Shown piece after piece: positions 32,633-41,277 of a stretch of DNA of 64,000 bases. The translations under genes were made by a program, and so were the position numbers. The stretch is from a virus. The DNA is taken from the IMG/VR virus record IMGVR_UViG_3300047476_002043, positions 18,024 through 82,023 of that record; one strand, given 5' to 3'. Under the pieces are notes generated by a model. The model had not been told where the DNA came from. It did no database searches and saw only the letters and a program-made list of their open reading frames with translations. Each line of letters opens with the position of its first letter. The first letter of the stretch is position 1.

Positions 32633-33130
32633 ATGAATCCAATCCTTACCAGACACGCCGCCCTCAAGAAAAAGATCAAGCCTTCTTACGTGAGTCTTTT
32701 TCTGACCAATCAAAAAGTTACCCAACCAGAAATCGATACCACCATCAGTCTTCTCGAACATCAAGGTGGGTACGATGCGCTTGTTGAGCTCGCGCTACAT
32801 GGACCTATCCCTTACGACGATGGTGTCATCAGCCGCCTGTTCAAAATCCCACTAACTAATCTGACAACAACTACTGTTGTTAAATCTTCGTCCTCAAAAA
32901 AGCTAGTCCTTGCTGAAGGGATAAGCGAACTAGGACTTAAACTTCTTGCCGCACACTACGGCTTCCAGGCTTCAAGGGGTAATCAGTACCTCAAAGATAC
33001 ACTAGACTACATATTCTGCCTTGATGCCATCAAGCAAGATGAAGAAGCTGGTGATGGCTGCGTCAGATGCGGGGGACCTAGTGATGTATGTAAGTTCTGT
33101 GGAAAACTCCAGAAGGTAGCACATGCTTAA
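32633..33130 (+). CDS. Protein with C-terminal zinc finger, 165 aa
   Basis: A helical N-terminal part and a C-terminal CVRCGG-x-CKFCGK four-cysteine finger (about residues 142-158). It overlaps the deformylase gene by eight bases, so the two are translationally coupled. The finger may bind RNA, ribosome or protein; function unknown. Confidence 0.8.
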   Translation: MNPILTRHAALKKKIKPSYVSLFLTNQKVTQPEIDTTISLLEHQGGYDALVELALHGPIPYDDGVISRLFKIPLTNLTTTTVVKSSSSKKLVLAEGISELGLKLLAAHYGFQASRGNQYLKDTLDYIFCLDAIKQDEEAGDGCVRCGGPSDVCKFCGKLQKVAHA

Positions 33131-33569
33131 GACTATCGATAATGATACAGAAGGATGCCTGCGGAAGGTATCTCAACCCATCGTCTTCGATGATACATCA
33201 GCTGAGTTCCTTGAACGTCTTGTCAAGGTTATGATGAAGACGGTTATTGATTCTGGAGGCATCGGCTTAGCCGCTCCACAGGTTGGTATCTCCAAACGCG
33301 TTATCATCATCAAGCGAAGAGCACACAGCGACTTCTTGGTTATGATCAATCCCAGCATAATCAGACGAGTAGGCAAATTGGTAGCCTGCGAAGAAGGCTG
33401 TCTCAGCGTTCCCGGAAAAGCTGTGCTCAAAAAGAGACATGCATCTGTCCTGGTTGCCTATCAAACTGTTGATGGCAAACATCTGACTAAAACCTTCGAT
33501 AACGTTGACGCCCGATGCGTTCAACACGAGATCGACCACTTAGATGGCGTTCTCATATCGGATGAGTAA
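33123..33569 (+). CDS. def: Peptide deformylase
   Basis: All three signature motifs are present in 148 residues: GIGLAAPQ at 46-53, EGCLS at 91-95 (Cys93 metal ligand) and HEIDH at 135-139 (two His ligands and the catalytic Glu). The enzyme removes the formyl group from nascent N-terminal Met with Fe or Zn. It is shorter than bacterial enzymes, lacking the C-terminal helix, as usual in phages. A phage copy may speed maturation of phage proteins or alter host processing; this is inferred. Confidence 0.96.
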   Translation: MLKTIDNDTEGCLRKVSQPIVFDDTSAEFLERLVKVMMKTVIDSGGIGLAAPQVGISKRVIIIKRRAHSDFLVMINPSIIRRVGKLVACEEGCLSVPGKAVLKKRHASVLVAYQTVDGKHLTKTFDNVDARCVQHEIDHLDGVLISDE

Positions 33570-33596
33570 AAACAAAAAAAACAAACACGAGGATTT

Positions 33597-34781
33597 ATGG
33601 AACAAGAAATTCACACAACTAGCGCCGACCTCACCATCAAAATTGATTTCATCAACACCATGATGGAAGTTTCGGGGAAATTCAAAGGCAATGAGAAACT
33701 TGCGCACCACGCAGCCAAGATCTTACGTAAGGTCATCTTTGCACACAAAGAAAGAAGCCTCAGTGAGAATGAAGGGTTTATCACTACAACCATCGAATAC
33801 CTCACCGGTAAGATCGGCAACAATAGAGTTACTCACTACGCCTTCTCAAATGGAGTTTGTGAGCGCTTTGGTATCACCCCATCCGACACTCCTGAAGTTG
33901 TCAAACGCGCGGAAGGTTCTGAACGCAAAGAACTTATCATCACACTCAGAGAGCGAGAGCTGAGCTTTGTTTCCTTCACTAAAGACTGTCTGAAACTGGC
34001 CGAATTGGCAGCAGATCTCTGGCTAGATTTTGTCTACCTAAACTCTAATAGTAATTTCAACCCTCGCAAAGACTCCAACCAGCATAAGCTCAACTTCGAG
34101 TCTCAGTTGCAGGCCTTTACCAACGTAGATGGTAGGACTCTGACAACCCATCTCGTACACAAGGCCGCCGGTAGATTAGGTCTTATTCAGAATGAAAAAC
34201 TCAATGTCAAAATAGACTTCCGCTCGAAGAGCATGGATATTTCTGGCGAGTTCCATCATGACGAAAAGATGTCTAGACTTGCTGCTACCATCCTCAAAAT
34301 TGTCATGTTTGGTCATAACGATATGAACCAAGAAGAGACCGATGAATTTTACGCAAAAAATATCGAGTACTTCATGCATAAGCTGAAAAGTGGGTATAGG
34401 GCAACTTATGTCTTCCACCACGCTGCTCTCACAAGATTCAACATCCCCATGACTTCTGAACAATCGATGGATCAAATCATTAGTGAGAAATTCAATCCCA
34501 ACGGTGGTAGACAAGATATCACCATTCGGATCAATGAAGATGGGACTATGGCGTTTGAGAGTTTCATTCGCGACAACATCTATCTTGCCTACATCGGTGC
34601 AGCGATTTGGGAAGCCATCGAGATCGATCTTGGAATCTACGATCACGCCTGCAACAAAGAGGCCTACATTTGTGGACTTGTTGAAAAGTTTGCAACCGGT
34701 AGTCGGGCTACTATCAATCCTAGCTTCGAGCACTACTCCAAAATGACCACCGCAACTCCGAGGATCAAGTGTGCGGATTGA
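33597..34781 (+). CDS. Internally duplicated protein, 394 aa
   Basis: The protein consists of two copies of one domain. Residues 12-150 (LTIKIDFINTMMEVSGKF, KLAHHAAKILRKVIFAH, IEYLTGKI, RFGITPSD) match residues 200-340 (LNVKIDFRSKSMDISGEF, KMSRLAATILKIVMFGH, IEYFMHKL, RFNIPMTS). Each copy ends in a strand and helix pair (ELIITLRERELSF; DITIRINEDGTMAF). No family is recognised. It is overlapped by a small GTG-started gene. Confidence 0.82.
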   Translation: MEQEIHTTSADLTIKIDFINTMMEVSGKFKGNEKLAHHAAKILRKVIFAHKERSLSENEGFITTTIEYLTGKIGNNRVTHYAFSNGVCERFGITPSDTPEVVKRAEGSERKELIITLRERELSFVSFTKDCLKLAELAADLWLDFVYLNSNSNFNPRKDSNQHKLNFESQLQAFTNVDGRTLTTHLVHKAAGRLGLIQNEKLNVKIDFRSKSMDISGEFHHDEKMSRLAATILKIVMFGHNDMNQEETDEFYAKNIEYFMHKLKSGYRATYVFHHAALTRFNIPMTSEQSMDQIISEKFNPNGGRQDITIRINEDGTMAFESFIRDNIYLAYIGAAIWEAIEIDLGIYDHACNKEAYICGLVEKFATGSRATINPSFEHYSKMTTATPRIKCAD

Positions 34782-34992
34782 TGTAGGAGAGCTCAGAGTC
34801 TTGCTAGCAAGACTCAAGAGTCTAAATTCTGTCTCACTTGATCAGATCGAGTGGGTTGAGAACGATGTTCTAATAGAAGTTGACAAGAAGGATATCGATG
34901 GGTGGAAGTACATTGGTCTTAGTAACCAATACTTCTTCACGGACTTCCTTGAGCCAGAACTTCTCAAACGAGCTAAACAGATTAAGTCTTAG
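34771..34992 (+). CDS. Small protein, 73 aa, GTG start
   Basis: A GTG at 34771 overlaps the end of the duplicated-domain gene by 11 bases, with GAGGATC just upstream. The product is acidic and has an LLARLKSL helix and an aromatic-rich middle. Function unknown. Confidence 0.68.
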   Translation: MRIDVGELRVLLARLKSLNSVSLDQIEWVENDVLIEVDKKDIDGWKYIGLSNQYFFTDFLEPELLKRAKQIKS

Positions 34993-35219
34993 TTTGGTTT
35001 ACCATAATAAGCGAGAAGAATCTTGCTGATGAGCTAATCCCTTGTCGAGCTGCTTCATAAGATGCAGAATCAAATAGGGCAACCTAGTACTAGAAGTAGT
35101 GCGAAGTCTATCCGACTCAAGATGAGCTGGATAGTGACATCAGATACATTGCTGGTAACCAGGATATCGTCCTTAAGGACTGATCCTACTTCCTGACTGA
35201 GAAAAAACTTAAGTCTGAT
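34993..35219 (+). ncRNA. Candidate structured non-coding RNA
   Basis: No gene fits. Hairpins include TAGG-GCAA-CCTA (GNRA loop), a nested CTATCC/GGATAG stem with inner CTC/GAG, CTGG-TAA-CCAG and GTCC/GGAC. A TTCATAA loop flanked by partly pairing arms looks like the remains of a tRNA-Met anticodon arm. A strong plus-strand terminator follows at 35220. It resembles the 30.2-31.5 kb region in having GACATC and a GGGCAACCT hairpin. Confidence 0.5.
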
Positions 35220-35257
35220 AACCACCACCTGCTACCTTGCGGTAGCAGGTGGTGGTT
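35220..35257 (+). terminator. 17-bp hairpin terminator with T10 run
   Basis: A 17-bp perfect stem with loop TTGC (GCAA on minus), then a long T-run on the plus strand. It ends the plus-strand non-coding transcript and also lies past the last gene of the minus operon at 35329. Confidence 0.9.
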
Positions 35258-35328
35258 GTTTTTTTTTTGTTGCTTAAGCGATATTGTAGGCGCGCGCTCG
35301 ATGTGAACCCATGAGAGGTTCTCCTTTC

Positions 35329-35649
35329 TTATTTCGTTGAGTTTATAGGTCCTGCATCCTGTAGAGATGTGATATCAATGCAAGCGTCACTGTGTGGTGC
35401 AGGAGGATTTTTGATATCGCTGGCCCATCTGGTAAAGACGACTTCGATGTTGGTAGGTTTGCCCTTTACTTCATACTCGAGCTTCTTGATCGATGGTACC
35501 TTGTCGGTCTTCTCAGTAAGATTAACGTTGCCGATAGATACCGGATAGATCTCTTTAGGACCTGGACCCATCGCTTTAATCGCCTCATTGACGAATGCTT
35601 TATCAAGTTTCATCCCACGGAAGCGGTTTCTTAATTCTTGGTATTTCAT
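35329..35649 (-). CDS. Hypothetical protein, 106 aa
   Basis: Last gene of the operon starting at 40147. It begins MKYQELRNRFRGMKLD, like MKYKELRPLVDEFR of the 15150 product, a weak similarity. The middle is beta-rich. It overlaps the upstream gene by ATGA. Confidence 0.75.
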   Translation of the reverse strand: MKYQELRNRFRGMKLDKAFVNEAIKAMGPGPKEIYPVSIGNVNLTEKTDKVPSIKKLEYEVKGKPTNIEVVFTRWASDIKNPPAPHSDACIDITSLQDAGPINSTK

Positions 35650-36452
35650 TTTGGTTCCTCGCGTTTCGATTGGTTGATGTTGTGAAGTTTGACGATGAGG
35701 TCGAAGGTCTCTTCCTCCGTCATTTTGAAATCCAATGTCGCCAATCTTTCATGTTCCTTACGCCTAGTGAGCGCAGGACTGTCGAAGAATGGCAAGAGTG
35801 ACTTATCGCGCACCGAAATTCGAACAGAAATTGAAGGGTTGATGTTGGTAAGCGAGAACGTCCTGCGACATAGAACACCAATCTTAAGATCCTTGAAGTA
35901 AGGTTTCCAGAATGAAGTTATCTCCATTCGTGGATTAAGAAGGAATGTCACCCTGTCGTCGAATTTAGATCCGATAGCCCTGGCATATGTGAATGCTGGA
36001 CCGAGCCACTCAGGAAGAGTAAGTATGGTTTCGATATACTTAACAATCTCAGTTGTGGTATAGCTTACCTTCTTGTCCGGGCTATCTTCAGGGGCAGAAT
36101 CTGATTCGTTAAAGTGAACCCACTTCCCGGTACCAAGATTGCACGCAACTATGTGATCGCCGGTGATCGCATATGGATAGAGCTTTTTCGCTTCTCTTGG
36201 GACAGTATACGAGAAAGCGAAATCCGACACGTAGGTCACCTTAACTACAAGCGCTACATCGAAGGTGGAGGTAAATGCTACGATGGCGTTAACCGCCAGT
36301 TTGTCGGCAATGCGCTTGAACATTTCGTCAAATTCGTTCAGGATGAGTTTCATCTGAGGAGGCACATTCTCCTTTTCCAAGTCGTAGGATCCGGAAGCGA
36401 TTCTGTGAGCCTCAATGTAAAACGTCTTGTGAAGTGAGTATCCTTGTTGCAT
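35646..36452 (-). CDS. Hypothetical protein, 268 aa
   Basis: AAAGGAACACC precedes the ATG at 36452. A soluble mixed protein with a basic C-terminus. No motif recognised. It lies in the 35.3-40.1 kb early operon. Confidence 0.78.
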   Translation of the reverse strand: MQQGYSLHKTFYIEAHRIASGSYDLEKENVPPQMKLILNEFDEMFKRIADKLAVNAIVAFTSTFDVALVVKVTYVSDFAFSYTVPREAKKLYPYAITGDHIVACNLGTGKWVHFNESDSAPEDSPDKKVSYTTTEIVKYIETILTLPEWLGPAFTYARAIGSKFDDRVTFLLNPRMEITSFWKPYFKDLKIGVLCRRTFSLTNINPSISVRISVRDKSLLPFFDSPALTRRKEHERLATLDFKMTEEETFDLIVKLHNINQSKREEPK

Positions 36453-36557
36453 CTGGTGTTCCTTTCTCTTTTCGGCTACGCGGTAAATGTTGCTCGCCGT
36501 TTTGTTTTGATTGATCCATTTTGATTAGGCTAGGACGGATCTTAAACCTAGCATCAA

Positions 36558-36758
36558 TTATTTTTGCCGGTCGTCCTGCGTGAAGCGCTCATGGCTACAT
36601 TTATCACAGAGAAGAAGACCAGGTAAACCTTTTAGAGGACCGGTTCGTCCGCATCCATCACAAGATCCCAGACCCTTTTCCAACTTACGACCTGAGACGT
36701 TTATGGGATCAGGGCGGATTCCAACCAAGCTCAGGAATTTTGAGAGTAAGCCGCTCAT
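36558..36758 (-). CDS. Zinc-ribbon protein, 66 aa
   Basis: CDGCGRTGP at residues 33-41 and CDKCSH at 51-56 form a compact four-cysteine ribbon. An N-terminal helix (LLSKFLSLVGI) precedes it. It overlaps the upstream gene by ATGA. Small ribbons like this recur in the early operons. Confidence 0.78.
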   Translation of the reverse strand: MSGLLSKFLSLVGIRPDPINVSGRKLEKGLGSCDGCGRTGPLKGLPGLLLCDKCSHERFTQDDRQK

Positions 36759-37138
36759 GGTTTGTTCTCGGTGTCCAATTCTTTCTCATCATGAATATAA
36801 CTATCCTTCGATGAGAAGACTTCCACGCTAGAGTTTACATGTCCACATGGGGCGGCCATGAGGAGTGCGCGTTCTTCGCCGCAGTGGATGATAACCTTGT
36901 CGAAGTCGCTGTCAGTGGTGATGTTGGTTATCGTCTTACCAACAAGACGTCGCTTCAAATCCTTCAAGTTTTCTTCAGTGCTCATTTGTGATTTTCCTTT
37001 TTCGGTTGAGTGAAGTCTTATCGCGGTATGATGAGCGGATCTCTTTTCCATACCAAGGAAGGCGAGGGATAGAGAAACTCCCGCGATCATCCCGCCGATA
37101 AGTATTTTTTTACTGAGTCGATCATAGTAGTCTTGCAT
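36755..37138 (-). CDS. Hypothetical protein with N-terminal membrane segment, 127 aa
   Basis: From the ATG at 37138 the protein has one membrane segment near residues 12-30 (ILIGGMIAGVSLSLAFL). An in-frame ATG at 36985 with AAAGGA upstream would give a soluble 76-residue form, so two products are possible. No family is recognised. Confidence 0.7.
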   Translation of the reverse strand: MQDYYDRLSKKILIGGMIAGVSLSLAFLGMEKRSAHHTAIRLHSTEKGKSQMSTEENLKDLKRRLVGKTITNITTDSDFDKVIIHCGEERALLMAAPCGHVNSSVEVFSSKDSYIHDEKELDTENKP

Positions 37139-37702
37139 TTAACTTCTCGCGGATTTCAATTTCTTGTGGGTTGATGGCTGCGCCCTGACAAGTGCATCGG
37201 GCGTAGCCAGTTTCTTGGCAACAAAATCATGAAGACCAGCACTGAACTGATGTAGGTATTTCATTCTTTGTTGCAAGATATTTTCAGGACCAGACTTAAG
37301 TCCTTCAAGATGCGTGATCAGTTCGTAAATGATCACGTGTTCTCGTGTGGTCAAACACGTGCATTCCGGATCTTTTGGATTGAACACCAGAGCCGCCGAC
37401 ATGACGAGATGCGGGTAAGTCATAAGCTTAGTCGGTCGCGACTTTTTAAGCATTTCATCTGTCCTCACGAGAACGTTACCGGCAAAGGTTCTCTGATTGT
37501 CGATCTCGCGATTTAGACGATTGATCCTTGATGCAGCGATGTTGCCGACGTTAGTAAGTACCTTGTTGAGAAGTTCGTCATCATTGGATTTGAGAAGGAA
37601 TGCAACTAGTCCTGAGCGGAAAGCCTCCTTCTCAGACTCACGACAAGAATCGTTGAGTGTATTGATAGCATCGAGAAAATCATTAGCTGTGCGTTGACTC
37701 AT
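37139..37702 (-). CDS. Hypothetical helical protein, 187 aa
   Basis: AAGGAG lies ahead of the ATG at 37702. The protein is helical and charged with a basic C-terminus (STHKKLKSARS). Its end abuts the next start. Function unknown. Confidence 0.78.
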   Translation of the reverse strand: MSQRTANDFLDAINTLNDSCRESEKEAFRSGLVAFLLKSNDDELLNKVLTNVGNIAASRINRLNREIDNQRTFAGNVLVRTDEMLKKSRPTKLMTYPHLVMSAALVFNPKDPECTCLTTREHVIIYELITHLEGLKSGPENILQQRMKYLHQFSAGLHDFVAKKLATPDALVRAQPSTHKKLKSARS

Positions 37703-37719
37703 ATCGAAGCTCCTTGTTA

Positions 37720-38352
37720 TTACTCTTGTTCGATTGGGTCGTAAACCGTCACGGTCACTTGACGAGGTTTAACGGGTTTGAGCTCGACGAGATTGGAGCA
37801 ATTAGCGAAATCTCCATTGCGGCAGGAAGCTTCGTAGAGATTACCTTGAGTATCTTTCAGTATGAACTTAGAGCAGTCTTCAAGGTCGGAATCGACAGGC
37901 AACTCCGTAACTACACAGTCGTAGTTGTACCCAACAAAGGGGATATCAGGATTGAGCGTGATTCCAAAGAAACGCTCAAATTCGGCTTTGTGAATAAGTA
38001 CCTGACGCTTGCTAAGATTCGCGAAGCGAAAGTGAACTTCGGTAACATTGCTTAACACTTCACACATTTTTGCAGTGATGTGCTTTGCTACGTCGAAGGA
38101 AATCTCAGGACATTCGAACCTCAGAGTGAGGTAGAGAGACTCGACTAACGAATCTAAGCACGCGCGCAAATTGACCGTTGCGGTGAATTGCTCGACTGAT
38201 CTAGATTCTAGCGTTGCACGGCGCTCGAGCCATCTGATCTTGTAGGCGTCGCAGACACTGGATAAAAGTGCTGCATTGCTGTTTCTGCGACTAACGTCGA
38301 GAGTGAATGTGAATGTCTTATCACCTTCGACCAAATTGAATTCTTGCTTCAT
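37720..38352 (-). CDS. Hypothetical protein, 210 aa
   Basis: A soluble, beta-rich protein starting MKQEFNLVEGDKTFTFTL. It overlaps 38349-39008 by ATGA. Several neighbours in this operon are about 200 residues long, beta-rich and Cys-containing, which hints at a family, but the similarity is too weak to claim. Confidence 0.78.
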   Translation of the reverse strand: MKQEFNLVEGDKTFTFTLDVSRRNSNAALLSSVCDAYKIRWLERRATLESRSVEQFTATVNLRACLDSLVESLYLTLRFECPEISFDVAKHITAKMCEVLSNVTEVHFRFANLSKRQVLIHKAEFERFFGITLNPDIPFVGYNYDCVVTELPVDSDLEDCSKFILKDTQGNLYEASCRNGDFANCSNLVELKPVKPRQVTVTVYDPIEQE

Positions 38353-39008
38353 CGAGCACCTCCGGGTTTGTTGGTTTCTTCTGGTGAGGTCTGTACGAAT
38401 TCGTACGTCACTCGTCTTACGTAGCGATAGAATCTAATGATGCCGTGATCTGAGTCCAACCCACAAGTTGTTCCTTCTGTCTTTAGGTAGACGTCGTTGA
38501 ATGTATCGTAAGGAAGGTACACTTCCCCGTCAGAGAACGTTGCGTTGCCGTTCATGATCAGATCGCGGACATTCTTAGTCCCTTCATCCGTTCTTCCTGG
38601 GAACAGGAGGTGGAGATGGTCTTCATGAATCGGTATGAAGCTACCATGGAACATGTTGAACATCAGTCTGCCGCCAGAGGCTTTGTTTAGAAACATATCC
38701 GTTGAAGTACCAATCTGTCGCAGCTCAGCTAGCAAGTTTGGACTAAATATGTGGTTATCGACCAGTAAGCGGAACAGCTGAGCCGAAGCGGTCCTCCTGA
38801 TTTGAGTTGACTCATAACCAGCTATCATTAGATCCTTACACTTGTGCAAGGTGATGTTCAGATCATCTATGTATCTAACGATAGTTGGATTCGGGATATG
38901 GTTCCGAGTATTGACAAGCCTGAGGAACTGATTGCTCCCATCGTCTGCTTGAAGATTGAGCTCTAGCACATCGATGTCTGCATCGATTTCTCCTAAGAAA
39001 ATTTGCAT
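38349..39008 (-). CDS. Hypothetical protein, 219 aa
   Basis: GAGATAA precedes the ATG at 39008. A soluble protein with helical N-terminal and beta-rich C-terminal halves. No recognised motif. Confidence 0.78.
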   Translation of the reverse strand: MQIFLGEIDADIDVLELNLQADDGSNQFLRLVNTRNHIPNPTIVRYIDDLNITLHKCKDLMIAGYESTQIRRTASAQLFRLLVDNHIFSPNLLAELRQIGTSTDMFLNKASGGRLMFNMFHGSFIPIHEDHLHLLFPGRTDEGTKNVRDLIMNGNATFSDGEVYLPYDTFNDVYLKTEGTTCGLDSDHGIIRFYRYVRRVTYEFVQTSPEETNKPGGAR

Positions 39009-39034
39009 GAGTTATCTCCATTTTTTGATTGACA

Positions 39035-39646
39035 TCAATCCGTGATGATAACGGAAGTGAGGATGAGCGATGAATCGTTGTAGAAGATGAACGGAGAGAT
39101 TACGCTGTTATGATCCGTGCTGTACTCATGATCTTTCATTGTTTCTAGATTACAGACCGAGCCAACAGGGAAAGATCCACGAAGGATCGCAACATTACCG
39201 ATTTCTTTCTTGATCATATCAGCATGCCGATCGATCTCAATCAAGAATGCTGGATCACAATGTAGAATACCGAGCAAGTAAAATTGACGATTTGGGATAT
39301 TAATTTCCATCCTCGCCTTCGCTTGCTCAATGAGCTTGTCGACATGGCTTAAAAGCTCCTGCTTGAATGATTTAAACATGTTAGACTCCTCCGGCTCGGC
39401 AACTGCCATATTCGCAATGAGAAGTTTGATGTCATCCGAAGGAACGGGGTTTAGGAATTTAATGTCCATCACGCGAATCGTTTGTGGGCTACTTAGGTCG
39501 CAACAGGAGAATTCGATTCTCCCATTATTGATAATAATCGATCGTTCGCGATCCAAGAATCTGTTCAGTTTGACGTCGTTAAAGTTTAGCCACTCTTGAA
39601 GGACTTTCTTTCCTGCGTCATTGAGGATTGAATTTAACTTAGGCAT
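39035..39646 (-). CDS. Hypothetical protein, 203 aa
   Basis: Start ATG at 39646 has GAGGAGGA at good spacing; another ATG six bases earlier is too close. The N-terminal part is helical, the rest beta-rich. It is coupled to the gene at 39649. Confidence 0.76.
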   Translation of the reverse strand: MPKLNSILNDAGKKVLQEWLNFNDVKLNRFLDRERSIIINNGRIEFSCCDLSSPQTIRVMDIKFLNPVPSDDIKLLIANMAVAEPEESNMFKSFKQELLSHVDKLIEQAKARMEINIPNRQFYLLGILHCDPAFLIEIDRHADMIKKEIGNVAILRGSFPVGSVCNLETMKDHEYSTDHNSVISPFIFYNDSSLILTSVIITD

Positions 39647-39648
39647 GA

Positions 39649-40110
39649 TCATTCCTCCTCATTTTCTTCAAGTGAATCTTCCTCGACCGGTTCACCGATA
39701 GCAATCGTCGTCTTGGTGTCGATGAAGACCGCCGGTGTAATTGTCACACAACAGAAGGTTCCGTTGGTTTCAGCGAAGACGCTAAAATTGTCTTGCCAAT
39801 TCTCTTCAGTGCTATCCTTCTCGATGCCGATAGAAAGAGTAACGATCTCTCCAGAATCGCCAGATAGAAGGAAATCCCACGTGAGATTTCTCTCTCCTCC
39901 AGAAATCGCCGAAGAATCGATCTCGTCGAAATTGAAGATCTCGCAACTAGCGACAACACCATGATCATCGGCGTTGACTCGGAAGTCGTAAATATCAAGT
40001 TCGATAGGAAGAAGATGAGATACATCTTCAGTCATGGTAAAGACAAATTTGGCAACGAAATTGAAACCTTTGAATTCGAACGGAGCAGACGTAACTGAGA
40101 TTTTCTTCAT
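39649..40110 (-). CDS. Hypothetical acidic protein, 153 aa
   Basis: The ATG at 40110 follows AAGGAAA and is 37 bases from the octamer at 40147; a longer frame to 40170 would cross it. The protein is beta-rich with a very acidic end (EEDSLEENEEE). First gene of the nine-gene early operon ending at 35329. Confidence 0.78.
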   Translation of the reverse strand: MKKISVTSAPFEFKGFNFVAKFVFTMTEDVSHLLPIELDIYDFRVNADDHGVVASCEIFNFDEIDSSAISGGERNLTWDFLLSGDSGEIVTLSIGIEKDSTEENWQDNFSVFAETNGTFCCVTITPAVFIDTKTTIAIGEPVEEDSLEENEEE

Positions 40111-40146
40111 GATGATTTCCTTGGTTGGTTTTGCGAGGGCAATAAA

Positions 40147-40154
40147 GTAATATA
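40147..40154 (-). promoter_or_regulatory. Early-promoter-like octamer TATATTAC
   Basis: Minus-strand TATATTAC, 37 bases upstream of the start at 40110, in the divergent gap before the plus gene at 40237. Confidence 0.7.
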
Positions 40155-40236
40155 TACTCATTATGATCATGAGTTGATTCTAAGAAATAAGTCCACCAAC
40201 TCCATATTAAAACATTCAACCGCTCAGGAGAATAAC

Positions 40237-40755
40237 ATGAGTAAAAGAGTCACGTTAGCTAAATCAAACGATAACAAGAACCTTCTCCTTGAAGATAACA
40301 TCATCATTAGTCAAAAAGACACGATGATCAACTTGCATCTTCTAGTGAATCCGGATAGTGCTTTTGATAAGGACAAGCCAAAGATCTGCATAAAGAACAC
40401 GAGGCCGCGTGGGGTTATTGTGGCTTTTGATGTTATTAGAGGTGAGGAAAAAGAGAAAGAGGAGCTACGATTGGCGATCGAGTTGAAGGAGTATGAGGTT
40501 ATGCTTCTTCCGGCAAACTGCTCCACTTATAAGTGTGCCACTTATACACTTGGTCCTAACGCAAGCATTGTTACGGCCTTTGGGTTCATTAAGATCACGG
40601 GTATCTTTACTCTGTTGCTCGATGAGAATTCTGGCATACTCACTGTCAAGATTGACGACAATGCGTGGATTGGCGGTAACTTACTTGGCGAACCGGTTAA
40701 GCGCGGGAAGATAAAGACGTTAGGCTTCATCTTTGATCTTTGGTACGAAGACTAA
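40237..40755 (+). CDS. Hypothetical beta-rich protein, 172 aa
   Basis: The ATG at 40237 follows CAGGAG. It begins SKRVTLAKSNDNKNLLLEDN, similar to the 31573 product, and has alternating strands through its length. It is an isolated plus gene between two early minus operons. A structural role is possible. Confidence 0.75.
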   Translation: MSKRVTLAKSNDNKNLLLEDNIIISQKDTMINLHLLVNPDSAFDKDKPKICIKNTRPRGVIVAFDVIRGEEKEKEELRLAIELKEYEVMLLPANCSTYKCATYTLGPNASIVTAFGFIKITGIFTLLLDENSGILTVKIDDNAWIGGNLLGEPVKRGKIKTLGFIFDLWYED

Positions 40756-40776
40756 AAAAAGATTTGAGCAAAGAAC

Positions 40777-40808
40777 CCCAAGTAGACGGCGTACGCCGTC
40801 TACTTGGG
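40777..40808. terminator. Bidirectional hairpin terminator
   Basis: A 14-bp perfect stem with loop GTAC between the convergent ends at 40755 and 40813. Confidence 0.78.
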
Positions 40809-40812
40809 ATAT

Positions 40813-41262
40813 TCATGTGAATCGACAGAAATGAGAATCGAAATCCTTGACATCATCTAGTTCTTTTGTGTCAAGAACATCGATGCGTCCATAATGAGGA
40901 AGCTCAGTGTACATTTCATTGTAACACTGTGCACAGATATCGACGTATTCCACGAACGGTATCTGAAGATCCTCACCGCATCTATCACATCTACCGTGAC
41001 TCATGTAGGAATCCCAAGATCCTTCATCAGGGTTAAGAACAGAAGGGCGATCATTGATGGAGAACACTTGTTCGCAGCCATCAGGTGCCTCTATCTCATT
41101 CTGATACAGGACAGATTCGCTGCGTATTCTTTCTATCGCAGGGTAGAACACCCGTAAGATTTCATCTATCCTTTCGGATACCGAAGTCGTACTTAGGAGG
41201 CGTGCGTGCGCCGGAAGCCCTAAGGTGTTATTCTGAGATAGATCGATAGGGTTGTGTTCCAT
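40813..41262 (-). CDS. Zinc-ribbon protein, 149 aa
   Basis: CDRCGED at about 91-97 and CAQCYNE at about 109-115 make a four-cysteine ribbon; the first 80 residues are helical. Last gene of the operon starting at 43882. Function unknown. Confidence 0.8.
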   Translation of the reverse strand: MEHNPIDLSQNNTLGLPAHARLLSTTSVSERIDEILRVFYPAIERIRSESVLYQNEIEAPDGCEQVFSINDRPSVLNPDEGSWDSYMSHGRCDRCGEDLQIPFVEYVDICAQCYNEMYTELPHYGRIDVLDTKELDDVKDFDSHFCRFT

Positions 41263-41277
41263 ATCGACCTCACTTGA

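Noticed and set aside
35020-35070. Hammerhead ribozyme (CTGATGAG present)
   Set aside because: The required GAAA after stem II and a proper cleavage site are missing.
36400-36520. Small minus frame of about 35 codons before 36452
   Set aside because: No ribosome site and heavy overlap with the start of the next gene.
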